Assembly: GCF_003573695.1 (NCBI RefSeq)
Contig: NC_039362.1
Location: 180,553,690-180,617,689 of the forward strand
Source of the DNA: Papaver somniferum
Lineage: Eukaryota; Streptophyta; Magnoliopsida; Ranunculales; Papaveraceae
Direction: 5' to 3'
DNA: 64,000 nucleotides
Shown here piece after piece: positions 57,957 through 64,000 of the stretch (position 1 is its first letter; every line of letters begins with the position of its first letter). Position numbers and translations under genes: made by a program. The notes under the pieces are model-generated. The model ran no database searches. It worked only from the letters and a program-made list of their open reading frames with translations, and was not told where the DNA came from.

Positions 57957-58600
57957 TCGGTTACCATATGTCAAGAACATGTAACCGAACACACCTGAAA
58001 GTGTAGTTCGGTTAAGTTTTCCAAACACGCAGATTACCGAACTCGGTCGTTAATGGAGGTTTTGGTCGTACAGTGTAATGTTCGGTTACCTAGGATAAAA
58101 TGGTAGGTAACCGAACTTTGAACTTAACAATTTATTTGGGTACATCTTGTGTGTTCGGTTAGTTCGCAAACTTCAACGCAACCAAGTTCCCAACCGAATT
58201 GCAGGTTAAAGGTAACCTAGTGTTAGAAGTTCGGTTGGTTCGCAAACTTCAACATATTTTGCGAATCAACCGAACTGGGCTTATATATGCATATATGCAA
58301 TTAGGCAAACGTTCGGTTACTACGAAATTTATTTCTTGGCGAATTAGGTAGAGTTCGGTTATGAAGTTTCAAAGGTAGAGTTCGGTTACAAAGAAAACTT
58401 AACATTTTTGCGAACGAACCGAACTTGTGGACTTCTCATTATTTTCGTAAACTAAAGTTCGGTGATATCCTTGTTTTGCGAAGGAACCTAACTTATGGAC
58501 TTGTGTTGTTCTAATACAAGGAGTTCGGTAAAAAGTATTTTTTTGCGAATCAACCGAACTCTGAGTTCGGTTAAGAAAAAATTAATTCTTGATAACCGAA
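57957..58600. repeat. GTTCGGTTA/TAACCGAAC array
   Basis: About fifteen to twenty copies of the 9-bp motif in both orientations, some with a GCGAA(T/C)CAACCGAAC extension (58258, 58413, 58547). Irregular spacing, no coding. Confidence 0.85.
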
Positions 58601-58765
58601 CTTTTCTCTGAAAAAAAAAACTTCCATTAAACCTCTCCGCAACTTCCATTTTCAACTCATTTTAATGATTACTTCTCATTTATTCAACCAAAAACGAATG
58701 ACAAGTAATGGGTTTGTGAGAATATCTTTGTTAATGTTTTAAATTAAGCTATATATATATATAGT

Positions 58766-58880
58766 AGTGGTGGTGGTTGGTGGTGGTGTTAATCGGAGGT
58801 GGTGGTGGTAATCGGTGGTTGGTGGTGGTGATAATCGGAGGTGGTGGTGGTGGTAATCGGCGGTGGTGGAAGGAGGTGAT
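58766..58880 (+). repeat. GGT-rich microsatellite
   Basis: Tracts of GGTGGTGGTTGGTGG with intervening AATCGG(A/T)GG units. Confidence 0.9.
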
Positions 58881-59049
58881 GGTTATATATATATAGGTAG
58901 TTATTGGGTTGGTTTTAAATTAAATTAGGTTAAGGGTAGGTTAGTCATTTCAATGATTTAGGACACCCCTTATAACTATAGTGTAGGTGGTGTAATAGGA
59001 CCATGGTCCCCCAAAAAAATCATGATCCCAAAAAATCGTTCCATTATAA

Positions 59050-60079
59050 ACACCAACACAACAATCTTGCAAAGATTGACAGTTGGTTCTCTTGGGAGAG
59101 TCCCTTAATGCTTTATGCAAACCAACCATACAACAACCTACCAATGACAAAACAGTGATGGATAGACCTCACTGGATCCAAGTTAGTCAAACCTGCCCAT
59201 TAGATAATGTAAAATTTACATGTGAAATTCATCAGATACACACCCACAGGGTTGACAGGTTATTAGTACAAAAAATATATAAAATACACACCCACAAGCA
59301 ACACTCAAACCCAGAATTTCAAAACCTTTGAATTACAAACCCAAATAGTAAATTTTATTTTTTTCACAAAAACAACAAATAAAAATTCAAAATTTAGGTT
59401 TTTTTCCTGTAGGGGAAAGTGAATTGTATCTGAATTTGGGTTTTTCTTAAGAACAACAAATCAAAATACAAAATTAGATTTTTTGCTATAGTGGATATTG
59501 AATTCTACCTGAATAATTTGTGTAAAATTTGTTCGAAAGATCTTCGAGAAAGGTTTATTTTTCACTTCCAAATCCAACACACAACCTATACCTGAATAAT
59601 CTGTGTAGAATCTCTTCATTCGACTCATTTGAATAGGTAAAATTTTCAAAGTTTTGACGTAAGTATTGTACACATGTACTAACGTCCAGTTAAATATTGG
59701 TGTAAACATGGTGTAACTAAATAATTTAGGCTAAAACTCCAACAGAAGTGTTGTCGACCTTCCTTTTTGTTGACGTCGTTACTAATGAACGGTTAAGTAC
59801 TTGGTGTAAACAAAGTGTAACCCAATTTTTAATATTCCAGCCAATAGAGTAATGTCAAATGTCCACACCATAGCTTCTACATTGGAAAAGACCTATTTTG
59901 GCCAATATGAAGCGAGGGTTTCATCACCGTTTAATGTGAGAGCTTATTTTGTCAAGGACTTTAAGGAGGAAGATGATATGATATGAGATCTCAACGATTT
60001 TTGTAGATTAGTCGAGATAATGTCTTGCCATCATTTATAGGTTCTGACTCGAAATGAAGAAGACCTGGGCAACACCACC
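59050..60079. other. AT-rich spacer
   Basis: No supportable gene. ACCCACAAGCAACACTCAAA-type low-complexity pieces and TTTTTTC tracts only. Confidence 0.5.
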
Positions 60080-60800
60080 CACTACAGAAAAAATATACAT
60101 CTACAATTGGGGTTTTACAACTCTTTGTTAAATATCATAGAAAGTCTTATGTTGCGCTAAGAAAACAAACGACAACTTCTTAAGCAAAAGAGTTGTGACG
60201 ACATTTAGATATAAAAACTCTGTTCCATAAATATAGTGACTAAGCCTATCACAATTTTCACAAGAGTTGTTGAAGAACACCAAAATATGATGATGAAAAA
60301 TAATGTTAGAGGGGAGATTCGAACATGAACCTACTATGGGTTAGTCTAGATCATCAACCATTGTTACAGTTCACAAGTTTTGGGTTTTTTTTTTTAATAA
60401 AAACATATAACAACATTTATAAGAGTTGTTGAAGTAAAAATATAATGTTAAAAAATAATGAGGTTGGGGGGATTTGATCCTCATCCTCCTGCATGCAAGT
60501 CTACACCACTAATTATACCTACACTATCACAAGTTCTTTCAAGTTTGTGGTTCTTTAATATACTATCTTTATGACAACCCTTTATAAGAGTTGTAAAACA
60601 AAATATAATGTTCAAAAATAATACTCAGGTGACTGAGCCGCAAACATAGTGAAGCCTTCTCTGTAAACAATCACATACATTCTACAATGACAATGCACTT
60701 CTGTAATATTTTTGTAATTGATGGTTAAATTTTATTCACTTCTGCAAAAAAAAATGTCATCACCATTGACAACCTTTACAAGAGTTGTCGTAGAGTTATA
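60080..60800 (+). mobile_element. CACTA-like terminus with ACAACTCT subterminal repeats
   Basis: CACTACAGAAAAAAT at 60080-60094 is the typical CACTA start. It is followed by inverted pairs of ACAAC(T/C)CTT and AAGAGTTGT (60118, 60190, 60256, 60419, 60580, 60775), the subterminal organisation of CACTA elements. No transposase and no opposite end in the window, so a truncated or nested copy. Confidence 0.6.
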
Positions 60801-60804
60801 AACA

Positions 60805-60975
60805 CTTCTGCTAAATTTTTCTCACTTCTACTAAATTTTATTCACTTCTGCTAAAATATTTCTCACTTCTGCTAAATGTTTCTCACTTCTGCTAAAAATT
60901 ATTTTGGTCTCCAGTTCTGCTAAATTTTTCTCACTTATGCTAAATTTGTCTCACGTCTGCTAGAAATTATTTTCT
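60805..60975 (+). repeat. CTCACTTCTGCTAAATTTTT minisatellite
   Basis: About eight imperfect 18-22 bp copies of (C/T)TCACTTCTGCTAAA(T)TTT, with two outlying copies near 60735. Adjacent to the satellite start. Confidence 0.85.
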
Positions 60976-61024
60976 CTAACACCCCCCACTAAATTCTAGA
61001 AATTTAGTCTTTTTGCGATTGGGT

Positions 61025-64000
61025 AGAAATATCCAAAAGAGGGTTTGTTTAAGGTTTCGAAGAATATTTTGATGGAATCTTACATGTAAAGGGTTCATGT
61101 TTAAATATTTTTAAGGTTTCGTAGAATATTCTGAAGGAATCTTACCTGTAAATGGATGGATTCGTCGTTCTTACCAAGTTTCTGACTTAGAGTAGTCCAC
61201 TCGCGGCCAATTTTCGATCTCGGAGCATGGTTTGCATACAATATGCAGAAATAGGGTTTGTTTAAGGTTTCGTAGAATATTCCGAAGGAATCTTACCTGT
61301 AAATGGATGGATTCGTCGTTCTTACCAAGTTTCTGACTTAGAGTAGTCCACTCGTGGCCAGGTTTTGATCTCAGAGCCTGGTATGCATACAATATGCAGA
61401 AATAGGGTTTGTTTAAGGTTTCGTAAATATTTTGAAGGAATCTTACCTGTAAATGGATAGATTCGTCGTTCTTACCAAGTTTCTGACTTAAAGTTGTCCA
61501 CTCGCGGCCAGGTTTCGATCTCGGAGCCTGGTTTGCATGCAATATGCAGAAATAGGGTTTGTTTAAGGTTTCTTAGAATATTCCGAAGGAATCTTACCTG
61601 TAAAATGGATGGATTCGTCGTTCTTACCAATTTTTTGTCCGACTTAGAGTAGTCAACTCGCGTCCAGGCTTCGATCTCGGAGCCTGGTTTGCATACAATG
61701 TGCAGAAATATGGTTTCTTTAAGGTTTCGTAGAATAATTCAGAGGAATCTTACCTGTAAATGGATGTATTCGCCGTTCTTAACAAGTTTCTGACTTACGT
61801 TTGTCAACTCGCGGCCACGTTTCGATCTCGGAGCCTGGTTTGCATACAATATGCAGAAATAGTGTTTCTTGAATGTTTCGTAGAATAATCCGAAGGAATC
61901 TTACCTGTAAATGGATGGATTCGTCGTTCTTACCAAGTTTCTGACTTAGAGTAGTCAACTCGCTGCCAGGTTTCGATCTCGGAGCCTTGTTTGCATAAAA
62001 TATGCAGAAATAGGGTTTGTTTAAGGTTTCGTAGAATATTCCGAAGTAATCTAACCTGTGAATGTATGGATTCGTCGATCTTAACAAGTTTCAGACATAG
62101 AATAGTCCACTCGCGGCCAGGTTTCGATCTCGGAGCCTGGTTTGCATACAATATTCAGAAATAGGGTTTGTTTAAGGTTTTGTAGAATATTCCAAACGAA
62201 TCTTACCTGTAAATGGATGGATTCGTCGTTCTTACCAAGTTTCTGACTTATAGTAGTCCACTCTCGGCCAGGTTTTGGTCTCGGAGCCTGGTATGCATAC
62301 AATATGCAGAAATAGGGCTTGTTTAAGGTTTCGTAGAATATTCTGAAGGAATCTTACCTGTAAATGGATGGATTCGTCGTTCTTATCAAGTTTCCGACTT
62401 AGAGTAGTCCACTCACGACCAAGTTTCGATCTCGGAGCCTGGTTTGCATACAATATGCAGAAATTGGGTTTCTTTAAGGTTTCGTAGAATAATCCGAAGG
62501 AATCTTACCTTTAAATGGATGAATTCGTCGTTCTTACCAAGTTTCTGACTTAGAGTAGTCCACTCGCGGCCAGGTTTCGATCTCGGAGCCAGGTTTGCAT
62601 AAAATATGCAGAAATAGGGTTTGTTTAAGGTTTCGTAGAATATTTCGAAGGAATCTTACCTGTAAATGTATGGATTCGTCGTTCTTAACAAGTTTCAGAC
62701 TTAAAATAGTCCACTCTCGGCCAGGTTTCGATCTCGGAGCCTGGTTTGCATACAATATGCAGAAATACGGATTCTTTAAGGTTTCGTAGAATAATCCGAA
62801 GGAATGTTACCTGTAAATGGATGGATTCGTCGTTCTTACCAAGTTTCGGACTTAGAGTAGTCTACTCGCGGCCCAGTTTCTATGTCGGAGCCTAGTTTGC
62901 ATACAATATGCAGAAATAGGGTTTGTTTAAGATTTCGTAGAATATTTCGAAGGAATCTTTCCTGTAAATGGATGGATTCGTCGTTCTTACCAAGTTTCTG
63001 ACTTATAGTAGTCCACTCATGTCTAGGTTTCGATCTCGGACCCTGGTATGCATACAATATGCAGAAATAGGGTTTGTTTAAGGTTTCGTAGAATATTCTG
63101 AAGGAATCTTACCTGTAAATGGATGGATTCGTCGTTCTTACCAAGTTTCTGACTTAGAGTAGTCCACTCGCGGCCAATTTTCGATCTCGGAGCATGGTTT
63201 GCATACAATATGCAGAAATAGGGTTTGTTTAAGGTTTCGTAGAATATTCCGAAGGAATCTTACCTGTAAATGGATGGATTCGTCGTTCTTACCAAGTTTC
63301 TGACTTAGAGTAGTCCACTCGTAGCCAGGTTTTGATCTCAGAGCCTGGTATGCATACAATATGCAGAAATAGGGTTTGTATAAGGTTTCGTAAATATTTT
63401 GAAGGAATCTTACCTGTAAATGGATAGATTCGTCGTTCTTACCAAGTTTCTGACTTAAAGTTGTCCACTCGCGGCCAGGTTTCGATCTCAGAGCCTGGTT
63501 TGCATGCAATATGCAGAAATAGGGTTTGTTTAAGGTTTCTTAGAATATTCCGAAGGAATCTTACCTGTAAATGGATGGATTCGTCGTTCTTACCAATTTT
63601 TCGTCCGACTTAGAGTAGTCAACTCGCGGCCAGGCTTCGACCTCGGAGCCTGGTTTGCATACAATGTGCAGAAATATGGTTTCTTTAAGGTTTCGTAGAA
63701 TAATTCAGAGGAATCTTACCTGTAAATGGATGTATTCGTCGTTCTTAACAAGTTTCTGACTTACGTTTGTCAACTCGCGGCCACGTTTCGATCTCGGAGC
63801 CTGGTTTGCATACAATATGCAGAAATAGTGTTTCTTGAATGTTTCGTAGAATAATACGAAGGAATCTTACCTGTAAATGGATGGATTCGTCGTTCTTACC
63901 AAGTTTCTGACTTAGAGTAGTCAACTCGCGGCCAGGTTTCGATCTCGGAGCCTTGTTTGCATAAAATATGCTGAAATAGGGTTTGTTTAAGGTTTCGTAG
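61025..64000. repeat. 151-bp tandem satellite with 13-mer higher-order repeat
   Basis: About twenty monomers of 151 bp (unit contains GGTTTCGTAGAATATTCCGA, AATGGATGGATTCGTCGTTC and GATCTCGGAGCCTGGTTTGC). The first units (61025-61140) are diverged. Variants recur with a 1967-bp shift: the GCCAATTTTCGATCTCGGAG unit at about 61205 and 63172, the inserted TTTTTTGTCCGACTT at 61630 and 63597. That is 13 monomers plus 4 bp. Runs off the right edge. Minus-strand open frames across it are by-products of a stop-poor unit. Confidence 0.95.

Larger units (their letters stand above)
57526..59040. mobile_element. TIR element with GTTCGGTTA motif array
   Basis: Ends GAACGATTTTTTGGGGACCA and, inverted, AACGATTTTTTGGGATCATG, followed by GGGGGACCATGG-like sequence on both sides. 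Flanked by CATTATAA (57518-57525 and 59042-59049; extendable to 9 bp as CCATTATAA). The interior holds many GTTCGGTTA/TAACCGAAC copies (57957-58600), a GGT microsatellite, and near the left end an exon-like ATGAAGAAGGAAAACATG reading to GGTACCCAG/GTAGGC, placed like exon 1 of the 13-kb MULE transposase. Non-autonomous, probably a MULE (or hAT if the duplication is 8 bp). Confidence 0.8.

Noticed and set aside
61171..63509. Minus-strand open frames of 73-123 codons repeated through the satellite
   Set aside because: They recur every 151 bp because the repeat unit lacks stops in some frames. No domain, no start context, and they follow monomer boundaries.

Overview
The window is plant nuclear DNA. 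The evidence is intron-bearing genes for plant-only families (a CHX cation/proton exchanger, a purine-permease-type transporter, an F-box/FBA protein), plant plastic-transposon classes (Copia, TRIM, hAT, MULE, CACTA, L1-like LINE), AT-rich spacers and a satellite array. Lineage cannot be fixed from sequence alone. A eudicot is likely, and the PUP-family transporter is compatible with, but does not prove, a poppy-like genome.

Layout. 1-2027: remnant and LTR of a Copia-like element, abutting a 5'-truncated CHX copy (2028-3448). 4757-7186: the second, intact-looking CHX copy. A solo LTR with a target-site duplication (7434-8564) splits its duplicated 3' flank. 8.8-12.7 kb: spacer with a MITE, a LINE RNase H remnant and a motif-rich inverted-repeat element. 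12.7-25.9 kb: a 13.2-kb terminal-inverted-repeat transposon of the MULE type. It carries a broken FAR1-like/MULE/SWIM/OTU transposase, about four SANT/Myb-like small genes, a five-exon plant-mobile-domain (PMD) gene on the minus strand whose first nine residues equal the histone H3 N-terminus, and many dispersed copies of a GTCGTTA-type motif. 25.9-35.2 kb: an apparently noncoding box C/D snoRNA host gene with Site II/TATA/telo-box promoter, duplicated snoRNAs and foldback hairpins, interrupted by a hAT element. 35.6-42.6 kb: one F-box gene (minus) split by a 121-bp-LTR TRIM and a 5.2-kb Copia element, both with perfect 5-bp duplications. 43.5-44.5 kb: a foldback derivative of the 13-kb MULE family. 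44.6-49.6 kb: a 5-kb TIR element with a perfect 9-bp duplication and GTGTAC-type motifs. 50.6-51.8 kb: the purine permease. 53.0-55.6 kb: a LINE. 57.5-59.0 kb: a TIR element filled with GTTCGGTTA motifs. 60.1 kb: a CACTA-like terminus and a minisatellite. 61.0-64.0 kb: a 151-bp satellite with a 13-monomer (1967-bp) higher-order repeat that runs off the window.

How it fits together. Only the second CHX gene, the purine permease and the snoRNA host look potentially functional. Most of the rest is transposon biology. The most unusual part is the MULE system: an autonomous-like element with H3-tail mimicry, amplified DNA-binding accessory genes, family-specific short motifs, and a hairpin derivative 18 kb away that shares both its termini and its motif.
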